DNA of 64,000 nt from Asterias rubens (taxonomy: Eukaryota > Echinodermata > Asteroidea > Forcipulatida > Asteriidae). The stretch lies in contig NC_047083.1 of assembly GCF_902459465.1 (NCBI RefSeq), positions 2,110,501-2,174,500 of the forward strand, read 5' to 3'. The number at the start of each line of letters is the position of its first letter. Within the stretch, counting starts at the first letter, position 1. The position numbers and the translations under genes are program-made. Below, in pieces: positions 34,106-44,774 of this stretch. The notes under the pieces were generated by a model. The model was not told where the DNA came from. It was given only the letters and a program-made list of their open reading frames with translations, and did not search any database.

Positions 34106-35113
34106 TTAACCTGTGGACGTTTTCATTAATTTATTTTTACCAGAATTGCGGAAATCCTTTAAAAATGTGAAACAAATATACCTGCCCCCAAAATGTTTAC
34201 AGGAAAGTAAATAAACAAATAAACAAGGAAAATTCTTACATTATTACAAACCAACAAGGAAAACAACGCACACAAAAGTCCCGGGATTTTTTAAAATTTT
34301 TCCCGGAAGAAAACTTTCGAGGATTTTATTGTTTAATATTGTCTGTTTTTTTGTGTGGGAATAGAGACGGGTGCAAGTCATGCGGCTATTCGAACATCGG
34401 GACCGGTTTTAGTTGTTTCCCCTCTCACGTTCAAGGCAGTGGACACTATTGGTAATTACTCAAAATAATTATTAGCATAAAACCTTTCTTGGTAACGAGT
34501 AATGGGGAGAGGTTGATAGTATAAAACATTGTGAGAAACGGCTCCCTCTGAAGTGCCATAGTTTTCGAGAAAGAAGTAATTTTCCACGAATTTGATTTCG
34601 AGACCTCATATTATTTAGAATTTGAGGTCTCGTAATCAAGCATCTGAAAGCACACAACTTCGTGTGACAAGGGTGTTTTTTCTTTCATAGTTATCTCGCA
34701 ACTTCGACTACCAATTGAGCTCAAATTTTCACAAGTTTGTTATTTTATGCATATGTTGAGATACAATAAGTGAGAAGACTGGTCTTTGACAACTACTAAT
34801 AGTGTCCGCTGTCTTTAACCTGTGGACGTTTTTTTTATGACCAGAATTGCGGAAATCCTTTGTAATGTGAATCAAATCTACCTGCCTCACAAAATGTTTA
34901 CAGGAAAGTAAATACACAAACAAACAAACCAACAAGGAAAACAACGCACACAAAAATCCCGGGATTTTTTTTTATTTTTCCCGGAAGAAAACTCTCAGGA
35001 TTTTATTGTTTAATATTGTATATTTTTGTGTACGGGAAAATAAATAGACGGTGCAAGTCATACGGCTATTCGAACATTTGGGTCTCGTTTAGTGCTGTTG
35101 TTTCCTTTTCACG
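34106..35113. repeat. Tandem duplication (about 320 bp) with a TTAA-family element at its junction
   Basis: Unit 1 (34106-34429) and unit 2 (34815-35113) both start TTAACCTGTGGACGTTTT, share CAGAATTGCGGAAATCCTTT, ATGTTTACAGGAAAGTAAAT, AACAACGCACACAAAA, TTTCCCGGAAGAAAACT and GGCTATTCGAACAT, and end TCACG before a TTAA or TTCA. Between them is one TTAA-family element, 34430-34818, exactly at the shared TTAA. Confidence 0.9.
34430..34818. mobile_element. TTAA-family element at a duplication junction
   Basis: Left TTCAAGGCAGTGGACACTAT, right GTGTCCGCTGTCTTTAA. Its two TTAA-type flanks coincide with the boundaries of the duplicated units on each side. Confidence 0.9.
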
Positions 35114-35211
35114 TTAAAGCAGTTTGTCAACCTCAATACGTTCATATACTAAGAACCCTTAGTGTTATTCATTAATTGGTAAAACGATACTCAATCAAAA
35201 AACGTACATTT

Positions 35212-35609
35212 TGAAAGGCACTGGGTACCATTGATAATCACTCGAAATAATAGTTAGCACAAAAAATTATTTGGTAACGAACAATGATGAGCTGTTGATA
35301 GTATAAAACATTGTGAGAAACGGCTCCCTCTGAAGTAACTTCTTTTTTTGTTTTAGAAAGAAGTAATTTCTCACTAAAATAATTATTTTAATTGAATTCC
35401 GCCTCAGCTGAGGATTCGATTTCAAAGCATCTGAAAGCACACAACTTCGTGTGACAAGGGTGTTTTTTCCTTCATTATTATCTCGCAACATCGACGACCA
35501 ATTGAGTTCAAATTTTCACAGGTTTGTTATTTTATTCATTCATATGTTGAGATACACCGAATGAGAAGACTGGTCTTTGACTATTACCAAAGGTGTCCAG
35601 TGTCGTTAA
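35212..35609. mobile_element. TTAA-family element, decayed ends, plus a fragment at 35715-35838
   Basis: Left GAAAGGCACTGGGTACCATT and right AAGGTGTCCAGTGTCGTTAA. The centre has CCGCCTCAGCTGAGGATTCG instead of the usual hairpin. The fragment at 35715 keeps GGAGCCGTTTCTCACAAT to ATTACCAATAGTGCC. Confidence 0.8.
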
Positions 35610-35871
35610 GAGTTATCAGTACTAATTAGCCGCCTTGGTTTGCAGTTTCTTATGAGCAACTATTAGGTACAGCATTTTGGGTTGATAGCTAAAACGTAAC
35701 AAGGGCGCTTTTTCTCCAGGGAGGTGGAGCCGTTTCTCACAATTTGTTATACTATCAACAGCTCTCCATTACTCGTTAGTACCAGGTAAGTTTTTATACT
35801 AACAATTATTTTGAGGAATTACCAATAGTGCCTTTATAATTATAATCAACTGACAAAGACATAAGACTTAC

Positions 35872-36100
35872 CTGTAACGGATTGTTTCTGGAACGGACGG
35901 ACGTTGTGCCCTATAGTAGTACAAACACGTGCGTGCAACAAGCCAACTGTCAGGATAATCAGACACACGCGCGTGGTGCATCCCCAACCAGCCCTTTAAA
36001 CATCAACTGCACGTTGAAATTAATCGGACACGCTACACGCGTGGTGCATCCCCCAGTCAGCCTTTTAAACATCAACTGCACTTTGCGAGCTCGAAGTAAG
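35872..36100 (-). promoter_or_regulatory. Possible non-coding first exon and duplicated promoter-like segment of the 25053-31551 receptor gene
   Basis: On the minus strand a good splice donor, CCGTTACAG then GTAAGTC, lies at 35872/35871. Above it, two near-identical blocks each read GTGCAGTTGATGTTTAAA, then GGCTG, then GGATGCACCACGCG (at about 36084-36036 and 36014-35970). A CpG-bearing, TTTAAA-containing block just upstream of a donor would suit a promoter with first exon. No transcript evidence; other donors are possible. Confidence 0.3.
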
Positions 36101-36153
36101 AGTAAACAAACAACAACAGGCCTTTGATATTATTCTATTCGTATAGAGGGCGC

Positions 36154-36448
36154 ACAAGCCGGGGTAAACCTGTGGTCATAAAACAAGGGTGCTTGCCATG
36201 TGAACCAGAAACACTGGGGTTATTATAACCCTTACTTTTTCACAGTTACTCGCAAGCTGGGGTAAACCTGTGGTAAAAAAAACCCAAGGGTGCTTGGTAA
36301 TGTGAACCAGAAACACCGGGTTTTAAAACCTTCACTTGTTCACTGCTCACAAGCTGTATCAGACCTTTGTTAAAAAAAACAACAAGGGTTGCTTGCAATG
36401 TGGACCAGTAACACAGGGGTTATAACCATAACTTTTAACTGTTACTTG
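36154..36448. repeat. 98-bp minisatellite, three units, ending at a SINE fragment
   Basis: Units begin CAAGCCGGGGTAAACC (36154), CAAGCTGGGGTAAACC (36253) and CAAGCTGTATCAGACC (36350), and a fourth starts at 36449. Each contains AAGGGT-GCTTG, ATGT-GAACCAGAAACAC and ACTT-TTCAC. The fourth start runs directly into a tRNA-like SINE piece (36455-36530, CTCGTAACCGCTCGGCCACG). Confidence 0.85.
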
Positions 36449-36541
36449 CAAGCCGATGAGGCCACACTCTGCTGATCAGAAACACCAAAACTCGAGTCTG
36501 GTGCTCGTAACCGCTCGGCCACGGCACTCCACATCGTTATG

Positions 36542-36914
36542 TTTTAGGCATAGGACACTATTTGCAGTTACTAAAAAATAGTTGTCAACGTACAAAACTT
36601 AATTGGTAACGAGCAATGGAGAGCTGCTGATCTTATAAAACAGTGTGAGAAACGGCTCCCTCTGAAGTATTAACGTAGTTTTTGAGAATGAGGTCATTTC
36701 TCAAATAATATATAACATACTTCAGGCCTGATTCCTGTGTAAGGCATTGAAGCCTTTAAGGCACAACTAATTTGTGCAAAATGGATGTTTTCGTTATTCT
36801 CTTGCAACTTCGATGACCAATTGAGTCGAAATTGATATTTGTATGCGCTTGTTGGGATACACCAAGTGAGACTGATATTCTTTGACAATGACCAAAAGGT
36901 GTCCGGTGCCTTTA
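36542..36914. mobile_element. TTAA-family element, diverged
   Basis: Left TTAGGCATAGGACACTATTT and right GTGTCCGGTGCCTTTAA. The centre is replaced by TTCAGGCCTGATTCCTGTGT, a piece of another repeat. Confidence 0.75.
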
Positions 36915-37187
36915 ATCTATTAATCATTTCAAATTAACCCACTGTTGCTTTGCACAACAAAACATGAAACCGAAAATTAAAGAGGAAATGAGGTTGTGTG
37001 TTGACGACATTATTGTAACGCAAACCCCACCCCAATTAACTTTAATTCCTGAATGGCGCTCAAACAGACATTGGTCTACAAATGTTTTAGGCGGGTTTCC
37101 CCCAATTCAAATTTTTTGAAAATGTAGACGTGTATTTATATTAATAACAAAAACTGGTCGAGGCTGATACCAATGCCGGATAGGGAC

Positions 37188-37467
37188 TTAAAGGCACTGG
37201 ACACTATTGGTAATTACTCAAAATAATTATTAGCACAAAACATTGATTGGTTGTGAGTAATGGGGAGCTGTTGACAGTATAAAGCGTTGTTGGAAACGGC
37301 TCCCTCTGGAAGTAACGTAGTTTTCAAGAAAGAAGTAATTTTCCACAAATTTGACTTCGAGACCTCAGAATTAGATTTTGAGGTCTCGGAAGCTTCGTTC
37401 ATTACTATCTCGCAACTTCGACGACCAAGTTTGTTATTTTATGCATATAAGGTGTCCAGTGCCTTTA
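37188..37467. mobile_element. TTAA-family element, shortened
   Basis: TTAAAGGCACTGGACACTAT to GTGTCCAGTGCCTTTAA, with the hairpin intact and the stretch after it deleted. It is directly followed by a half copy of the TTAAAGGGTGTTTTTTGTA element (37464-37650) that matches the left arm of 61131-61484. Confidence 0.85.
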
Positions 37468-38529
37468 AAGGGCTTGTGTACTTTTTGTAGGATACAGAAC
37501 ACAATGTCCACAGATTTACGCTAAACTTACACGGTTTAAAGATAATGATGGTAGAAAGCTTCCCTTAAAATATCACTTCCTGCGGTGCGATATTTATTTT
37601 TGAGAAATGAGTAAAACAAGTCACGAAAATAATCTTCTGAAACGAAAATATTCAGATGTTAATCTTACGTACTCAGACCATTTAAAACAAAAAAAGTTAA
37701 AATAATGGTGCGAGGAGCTCGTACATCCATGGGAACGAGGTTGTCCTGACCTCCCCATAAAAGTGTAACAGAGTGCAGGAGTTCAATGAGTTCAAAGTAG
37801 AGTTTGAAGTGGTTCCCCAAAACACGGAAAAAGCCTTTTCGAAACCGATAATTCCCAAAGATGAAGTTCGTACACATACAAAGTTGTTTAAACAACGTAA
37901 TATCTTTAATCGGTTTTGGTCACGCAAAGTTTTGATAGCACAAAGTGTTAATACTTTTCTACTTATGATTACAAAAAAAGGCAATGAAAATACAATAAAA
38001 TTAAATCTATCCTAAAATATAATAGGTAGAAACAAAAAAGGCTTGTCAATTTATGGAATGAATTAATACAAATGACAAATAATGTTCAATTTAAAAAGTG
38101 AAATCGCTATTCAGTAAAAATGTGTTTAAAACAATTTTTGGCTATAACGCATTTATTTTCTGGCAAAATATTCAGCTTTAAAACCAAATCCGTGATTTAA
38201 AACCCCAGATGTAAAGTTGTCAAAATAGTTTGTGTACAAAATTATACAAAATGTCAATAGGTGAAATAATATAACAATGAAACTTGTTAGAATTATATGA
38301 AATGTTTTAGCACACTCAGTTAACAAGCACCGGGAAAATATGTTTGCATCAGTAATATTTATTTGTTTATTTATTTAATGTTTAGTGATGAAGACTACCT
38401 TGTTTTAATGTCATGCAAAGTTTCAAATCACAGTGCAAGTGACTTGGGTCCAAGTTCATAAAGCCTTTAAGCACACAAACTTGTTAAGCACAAAAACATT
38501 TGCTTTATAGTGTAATTTTCTTGATACAG

Positions 38530-38880
38530 TGGGGTGCAAAATGTATTGGTCCCTATGTGTTTCACACTGTACGAAAAAAAACTACCGAAATATTAAGAGC
38601 CGGGGTGGATTTCACAAAGATTCAGGACTATCCTAGGAGACACACAAATTGAATAGACAGTCCTAAGTTAGGACGAGTAACTGGTCCTAACTCGAGATAA
38701 GACTAGTCCTAACTCTTTGTGAAATCCACCCCTGAAAAAAGGTATATACTTAATATAGGCCTAGATCAATATATTTTTGTGGCCATGTTATTATCGCGAT
38801 ATTATTGTAAAAGCCTTTAAAGGCCGACAGTGTGTTGCAAAATGTATTGGTCCCATGTGTTACACACTGTTTGAAAATGT
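38530..38880. repeat. Two CAGTG-GCAAAATGTATTGGTCCC ends flanking a GATTTCACAAAG element
   Basis: CAGTGGGGTGCAAAATGTAT (38529) and CAGTGTGTTGCAAAATGTAT (38829) are direct copies, both followed by TGGTCCC and a CACACTGT word. They look like ends of a Tc1/mariner-type element. Between them at 38602-38734 is a clean palindromic element, GGGGTGGATTTCACAAAGAT to CTTTGTGAAATCCACCCC. Confidence 0.7.
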
Positions 38881-38934
38881 CTCTAAAAAGATACAAAAAT
38901 ACATTAGTTTTATGTACACGTAGGCCACATTTTC

Positions 38935-39035
38935 ATGGCCGAAAACCACCGGCAAATCACTTGGCTGGGATTTGAACCCACAACCTTTGCATTGCTATAG
39001 AGGAGATGTCTTACGACTAGAACACCAAGTTTGCC
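38935..39035 (-). mobile_element. tRNA-derived SINE fragment
   Basis: On the minus strand it reads TTGGTGTTCTAGTCGTAAGA (A-box-like region) then GGTTGTGGGTTCAAATCCCA (B-box). The anticodon stem is not preserved well enough to call a tRNA gene. Confidence 0.6.
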
Positions 39036-39365
39036 CGAGGCAGTTCTATAATCATGTTCCTTTTTCCAGTGGTTAGACATCTGCTTTCGAATCACAAAGG
39101 TTTCCGCCCGAGTGGTTTGCCTTTGGATGTTTTTGTCACATAACTCACTGCAGAAGACGTCTCAATTGATATTTAAAAATGCCACGCGTCCACCATATTG
39201 GATTACAAATTAAATGTAGCGCCACCCAACGACAGACACTGGTAACTGTAAAGTCCTCCCCATCTTGTTTGTTACTTTCAACTTATAATAGAATCCAAGA
39301 AAGTTACATGTAAAAATTCAAAATGGCGGCTTGATAATATTGTGACGTCATTTGGGAAGCTTCCC

Positions 39366-40256
39366 CTAATCTAACGCCTCTGGGCTATTACTCAGCACCA
39401 TCTGCGACGAATCCGATTTGATGTTGACCTCATGATTCTTCGGGTAGTTAGCATCGAGACTCTCGGAAATCTGGTATTCGGAATCGATTCTTTTCCCCTT
39501 GGATGATGAATCCGGGTACTCGTTGCTGAGTAACCGGGATCGTTGTTTCTCCTTCACCGTATCGGGGAGCTTGTTATCTCGAATCGAATCGAAGGGATCG
39601 AATATCGTGGATGTTTCGGTTGGTGATGAATGCGGCCGCTCCTTGCCGCAGACGCGATCGCTGTGTTTGGAGCACGCCGCGACTTCGGTGAATTCGCAAG
39701 CCCCGCTGCTACAAACAACGCACTTTCTGTAGTTCAGATCATAAAAATAGCCATCTGGGCACACCTTCTCTGGTTTATCAAGGGGGCCTGCCTCCTCTGC
39801 GTGCAACCGGTACTTCTGCCTCTTTCCCCGCCTCTGTTTTCTCCGTCGAGACCGACTGCTCGACCCTCTTCTCCGGCTGCTCTTCCCATGAACTTTCGAT
39901 GACCTCTGACCGCATTCTGCGTCGGCTTCTTCAAGACAAGGCGACGTCTTAACAAGCGGAGATGGACAGAATCTCGTGCATCTTTGACACAACCCGGTCC
40001 CCCTGTCCAGGAACGCATCGGATGGGCAGGTCCTACGTGCCACGCACACAGTGTCCGCGTTGCGTCGGCAGGTTTCAGATTCTATCGTGCGGCCGTTGCA
40101 GACGGTACACGGTGTACAGCTTTCTGTTGGTTTGGGACGGAAGTGCCCCTTCTCGCAGGCGGGGACAACGCTTCCAAAGCCCGGCCCAAAATGAGCAAGA
40201 AGTACGGCCACTAAAAGACTTACCGTCACACTCTGAAAGAAACTGAACTTCATCAT
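39366..40256 (-). CDS. Secreted TNF-receptor-like protein with basic insert, single coding exon
   Basis: A 296-residue protein predicted to leave the cell: signal peptide 1 to about 29 (SVTVSLLVAVLLAHFGPGFG), no transmembrane helix, stop TAG after SPEALD. Three cysteine-rich TNFR modules are visible: C34-C71 (ending CRRNADTVC), C77-C115 (ending CLEEADAEC) and C166-C203 (ending CSKHSDRVC). Between modules two and three, residues about 121-150 are extremely basic and Ser-rich (SSRRRGSSSRSRRRKQRRGK), a likely binding site for heparan sulphate or a proprotein-convertase target. Residues 204-296 are Ser/Asp/Glu-rich and probably disordered. The acceptor CTCGTTTCAG lies directly before the ATG, so 5' UTR exons must lie upstream (donor candidates 42941, 41456). 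By analogy with osteoprotegerin or DcR3 it could be a soluble decoy receptor; that is inference. Its second module resembles that of the neighbour at 25053-31551 (CTRFCP versus CTRTCP), suggesting local duplication. Confidence 0.85.
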   Translation of the reverse strand: MMKFSFFQSVTVSLLVAVLLAHFGPGFGSVVPACEKGHFRPKPTESCTPCTVCNGRTIESETCRRNADTVCVARRTCPSDAFLDRGTGLCQRCTRFCPSPLVKTSPCLEEADAECGQRSSKVHGKSSRRRGSSSRSRRRKQRRGKRQKYRLHAEEAGPLDKPEKVCPDGYFYDLNYRKCVVCSSGACEFTEVAACSKHSDRVCGKERPHSSPTETSTIFDPFDSIRDNKLPDTVKEKQRSRLLSNEYPDSSSKGKRIDSEYQISESLDANYPKNHEVNIKSDSSQMVLSNSPEALD

Positions 40257-40345
40257 CTGAAACGAGAAAAAGATACAAAATGATTTAAAACTTTTACCAA
40301 AGAAGTTGGAAAATGCAGGTTAGCTACAAAATGAAAATAGCCTTT

Positions 40346-40626
40346 TGAGATATGGTGGCCACTATAGGAGTGCACTGTTTGGTTTGGGTGAATACTAGAC
40401 TTGATTCAACCCGTTCTCGTGCAGAAGGTCCCTAAGCATACCCACCACCGTCAATGTTGTTATTGTGGTCCCGTGCGGAACAACAGGTTGGGGAATGCAG
40501 AGCATCACAAAGAAATCGTTTTCTGAGATTAACACGGGATTGGGACTTGACTCAAGTCTAGGTGAATACAGACACATTTACCCAAACCATACAGTGTTAT
40601 AGTATGTGTCCACCATTATCTCAAAA
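40346..40626. mobile_element. Palindromic GAGGTATGGTGGACACAGCA-family element, interrupted
   Basis: The outer arms are TTTGAGATATGGTGG with CACTGTTTGGTTTGGGTGAA on the left and ACCCAAACCATACAGTGTTA with TCCACCATTATCTCAAAA on the right. Uninterrupted relatives lie at 51822-51935 and 53190-53300. Positions 40396-40560 are a separate insertion. Confidence 0.8.
40396..40560. mobile_element. Mutator-like miniature element with 9-bp target duplication
   Basis: Ends TAGACTTGATTCAA and TTGACTCAAGTCTA are inverted, and further arms (CCCGTTCTCGTGC, ACACGGGATTGGGA) are loosely so. The nine bases GGTGAATAC stand directly on each side (40387-40395 and 40561-40569). The empty site at 53190 (GTGTATTCAG) confirms that one copy was there before insertion. 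A 9-bp duplication points to a Mutator-type transposase. Confidence 0.85.
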
Positions 40627-41026
40627 TGGCAGAAACAAATTCTCAGCGACTATTTGTAATACTTCCAAATACCTACCGCCAGGTAAGATAAGCCTACATG
40701 GAAACTGTCCAAATAAATTCAGTAAAATTTTCTTTGAAATTGAAAACTGGTCTTTTTTTCGTATACAACATTAACACTCGTTTCAAAATTGGTCTTCTGC
40801 CAATTTTATACACAAGTTCAGGAGATAAGTGGAATTTCGTGCACTTAGTGGTATAAACATGAAACTTGGCACACATAAATTTCAGCTATGCTTTTATTAA
40901 CCAGCTGTCTGTCCTCGCTTAGTTCACGTTTTGAGGGGACAAAATAGCTCGCGAACGGTCGGTCTCAAATTGTCCAACCCCACTGGGAATCTAGTGTTAC
41001 GACCTTACAAAACGAACTGTCATTAA

Positions 41027-41355
41027 GACATGTGCAGTGGAGACCCGTTGATCTTGCTCTATGGTATAGCACATTGTGAGGAACGGCTCCCTCTAAAGTA
41101 ACGTACTTTTCGTGAAAGAAGTAATTTTCAACGAATTTGATTTCGAGACCTCATAATTAGATTTTGAGGTCTCGAAATCAAGCTTCTGACAGCACACAAC
41201 TTCGTGCGACAAGGGTGTTTTTCTTTCATTATTACCTCGCAGCTTCGACGACCAATTGAATTTCAAATGTTCACAGGTTTGTTATTTCTTGCAAAAGACA
41301 TATAACAAGACTGGTCTATGACAATTTACCAAAAGTGCGTCCAGTGTCTTGAAGG
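41027..41355. mobile_element. TTAA-family element, left end lost
   Basis: Begins within TGTGCAGTGGAGACC; contains GGAACGGCTCCCTCTAAAGT, the hairpin GATTTCGAGACCTCA, TTCACAGGTTTGTTATTT and ends GCGTCCAGTGTCTTGAAG. It lies about 770 bases upstream of the secreted TNFR-like gene. Confidence 0.75.
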
Positions 41356-41587
41356 CGGAAAACCCAAATTGAAACCATTGAGTTAGAGTTTTACCTCCAT
41401 GTTGAAACTGATAAGTGACAATGTTGTAAACGAAAACACAAAAATAAATACTACATACCTCTAAGCTAAAAGACAATGACCTCCAGCCGTCTTGACCATG
41501 TGCTAGTCAATGACCAGACGAGCAGTGGACAGGCTAAAGAGGTCACTGAAGGTCACATGTGGTCACGTGATCAATTAGTAAACGGGG

Positions 41588-41636
41588 TTGACCGTTTGAG
41601 GTTTATTTTAGTTGACCGTTTGAGGTTTATTTTATT
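41588..41636. repeat. 24-bp tandem duplication
   Basis: GTTGACCGTTTGAGGTTTAT followed by TTTA occurs twice without interruption. Confidence 0.85.
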
Positions 41637-41867
41637 GAAACAAATGGTGACCTTTCAATGCTTGTTCCTTGGTGTTGAAAACCAAAACTTAGCTGGCACA
41701 TCTTAAATATTATTATTTAAGTCTTTAAACATAATCACTGTCACTTTGATGAGAGATTCAAGGGGTGTAGCCCTACTATTAATCTTGCTCATGTGGTTGA
41801 ATGATTTCCTGTGCCTTTTGAAAAAGGAAATTGGAGTGAACGTACGGATTGTAGTGAATGTACGGAT

Positions 41868-42256
41868 TTAAAGACAGTGGACACTATTGGTGATTGTCAA
41901 AGACTAGCCTTCACAGTTGGTGTACCTCAACATATGCATACAAATAACAAACCTGTGAAATTTTTAGCTCGATCGGTCATCGAACTTGCGAGATAATAAT
42001 GAAAGAAAAAAAAACCACTTATCTCACGAAGTTGTGTGCGTCTAGATGGTTGATTTCGAGACCTCAAGTTCTAAATCTGAGGTCTTGAAATCAAATTCGT
42101 GGAAAATTATTTCTTTCTCGAACACTATGGCACTTCAGATGGAGCTGTTTCTCACAATGTTTTAAACCATCAACCTCTCCCCATTACTCGTCACCAAGAA
42201 AGGTTTTATGCTAACAATTATTTTAAGTAATTACCAATAATGTCCACTGCCTTTAA
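41868..42256. mobile_element. TTAA-family element, full length
   Basis: TTAAAGACAGTGGACACTAT to AATGTCCACTGCCTTTAA, with hairpin core and TTAA at both ends. Same orientation as 22160. Confidence 0.9.
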
Positions 42257-42690
42257 AGGATTGGAATGAATGTACCCCTCCAAACAATTAATGTACCATC
42301 CTTTTTTAGATGATTCTTGTTGAACTATAGAGGATTGTGTACTCTAATTTCAAAAAATTATTGACGTACCATCCCTTTATAATGTTTCTTTTAATCCATC
42401 TGAGATTTTGAAAGGATGCCCTAACAAAAAAAGGGTTAATTTTCCTTTTAGTCACTTCCTAATAATGTGTTATATGTTTATGGATATTAGGGTCGACAAG
42501 TCAGGCCATAAACTTCTTTTACATTTATACCACCCTTTGGTTGGAAGCAGTTTCCAACAGCTAATTTTATATTCTCTTTCATATTTATTTACAAATACCT
42601 ACTTTATTTATATAACTAGGATTTGAAGCTTTGCAAGTTGTAAATAAGATACAGCCAAGGTTTCGGAAACACCATGTCATGATAATCTCT

Positions 42691-42873
42691 ACATGAGTTG
42701 GGGTGGTTCTGAAAAGAACCGTAGGTTTCAACTCGACGTTTCGATCAGTATGCTTTGATCGTGTTCTGGTGGAGAAAGAAATCCCGATCAGAGCAGAAGA
42801 CGATCAGAGCATACTGATCGAAACGTCGGATTGAAACCTACGATTCTTTTCAGAACCACCCCATCTCATCTCG
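42691..42873. mobile_element. Long palindrome, GGGGTGGTTCTGAAAAGAA ends
   Basis: Left GAGTTGGGGTGGTTCTGAAA then AGAACCGTAGGTTTCAACTC then GACGTTTCGATCAGTATGC; the right half is the reverse complement (GCATACTGATCGAAACGTCG onward to AGAACCACCCC). Arms of about 70 bases differ at a few positions. The internal words GATCGT and ACGATC extend the pairing close to the centre. Confidence 0.85.
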
Positions 42874-43944
42874 AAATTATCATTACATGCTGTTAACGTC
42901 AACCTTACTATATGAAACGTACAAGCAATTAAAAACTCACCTATATCTGTGTCCTATCGGTAACTCAGTGTTCTGGACGGGAGCCTTAAACCTGTCAAAG
43001 CCGTCATGGTTTTTCGGTTACATAAAAACCCTGGTCAAAAAACCCTCTTTTTAAATAAGCTCAGATCGATACCAAAAATCGACCAAATTTTGTGGTTATA
43101 AAAGAACAAAAATGATAACATGTTTTGATAAACTCTATGCTTCGACGAAAAATGATTCACTTGGTTATTGTTCATTGTATAATAAATATATATTTATTAT
43201 AGTGTTAACCTAGAGTTCTCTCTAGCCAATCAGAATCGTCCTTTTCAGTGACCTTGGTATGATCAACCAATCAGAATATCAGCTCGTTCAAAACCGAAAC
43301 CTTACTGCAGATGCTACAACTTTGTGTGCTAAGGGTTTTTTTTCCAAGCTTTTTTTTTTTACTTTTGCTTCCTGTTTCGAAAAAGGGGATTAAATTCGTT
43401 TAAAAACAAATTGAAACAAAAAAAACGCAATTCGTTTTCCTTTAATTGTTTCAAAGGGTTATTTCGAAACTGATACAAAATAATAAAAAATATATCTTTA
43501 ATAAGTTGTTCATGTTTTCTTTGTAGAGGGACGCTTAGGGTTAATTCTTAATAAACAATTATTTTGTTTTCTAGACTGCGGTTTTATTTATCATAAACAA
43601 TGCTTTGTTTTCAAGATGTCGGCGGCTGCGTGCAGCCAGATGTTTTCATGTGCATTGTTCTAAAAATGAAAATGAAAATTCGAAATAAGTTTATAGGTTT
43701 ATAAAGTTTACTTTTATTCAACTTAGCGAGAGAGTTAGTTAATACATAGAATTTTAATTTTGCATAGGGGATACAAAATATTGTTTCATTTTCCCATGAC
43801 ACAGATGTGTTTTACTCGGTGCTTTCCCATTTCCTGTAAAACAAATGCACATGCGTACTACTCTGATGGGATTCGAACTCAGAACCTAGACCATGAAGAT
43901 TTAAGCTGATTATTAATATTAATATTTCTTGTAGTAGAACCAAG

Positions 43945-44110
43945 GATGTCCCAGAGAATTACGTGAGATTTTCTCCCCCTACGGTAAATTAAAATGGGCT
44001 GAAGGAGGATGTTTCACAAGAGGGCGCTATCAGAAAAAGGTTTGGACACAGTTTGCCATATCGGGGGGGGGGGGGGAGACACCGAATCTCCGGGGGACAG
44101 AAAGCCACAC
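43945..44110. repeat. Dispersed repeat, CCCAGAGA...GAGGGCGCTATC type, second copy
   Basis: GTCCCAGAGAATTACGTGAG, TTTTCTCCCCCTACGGT, GAGGGCGCTATCAG and CCGAATCTCCGGGG match the order of blocks at 25655-25850. A run of 14 G lies inside. Confidence 0.65.
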
Positions 44111-44774
44111 CCTTCCTCACCTCTTAAAGAGAACTTAATCACTGTAGAGTGCAAGTCTAAGGATGCTAGTTATTTTGTTTAAACAGATCGAAATAAACGC
44201 AGAGAAACACCGACCCGCTTCCTTGACCAAATACAAATAATTGTTTGGCATTATCACAAAATGATACCGCTACAACTTAATGAAGTTTTTTCCAATGGAT
44301 ACCAGTCTGCAACAAGTTAGGAGAAGACGGGGAATAATTACGCTAGTTAACACTGCTTTTCCCAAAGCTTTTCTTGTTGGACATCACATCACGAGAGGGC
44401 GGTGGTAATAAGTGAACGAAATCTCTACTATGATTTTTTTTTTTTTTTTGGGGGGGGGGGGGGTGGCGGGCAGTGTATGCCGTAATTTTGCAAACCAAAG
44501 TTTATACTATGGGATAGTACACATAAATACAACATTGGTGCACATGTAAGTCATGTCTGCCGCTGCTCATTAAGTTCAACTTACACTGTTTATAATGTGG
44601 AAAACCCAAGTCGATTCTGGTTTTAAGTTAAAACTTTACTAAAACCACTTAATGCTCAGACAGCTTACTTCCCCCGAGCCCTTGAAAAAGCAATTAAGCG
44701 AATAGGGTTCGAACCCACGACTGTAATTTTTTTCTAAAATATCTTTCGAGAAAGACTCTGCTAGGGTCGGTTTT

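Larger units (their letters stand above)
31562..39365. other. Intergenic stretch between two TNFR-like genes
   Basis: No coding exon found. It contains TTAA-family copies, the TTAAAGCCATTATACAC element, nested elements at 32593, a duplicated block at 34106-35113, a duplicated promoter-like segment at 35970, a 98-bp tandem array, and SINE fragments. The 5' non-coding exon(s) of the upstream receptor gene are expected here, with one donor candidate at 35872. Confidence 0.5.

Noticed and set aside
37665-38015. Overlapping open frames on both strands (76-95 codons)
   Set aside because: Neither has a start context, a domain or splice sites; both are probably chance frames in AT-rich DNA.
44425-44470. 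T-run followed by G-run as a functional element
   Set aside because: Homopolymer junctions like this also occur at 28160 and 62512; more likely low-complexity or assembly-prone sequence.
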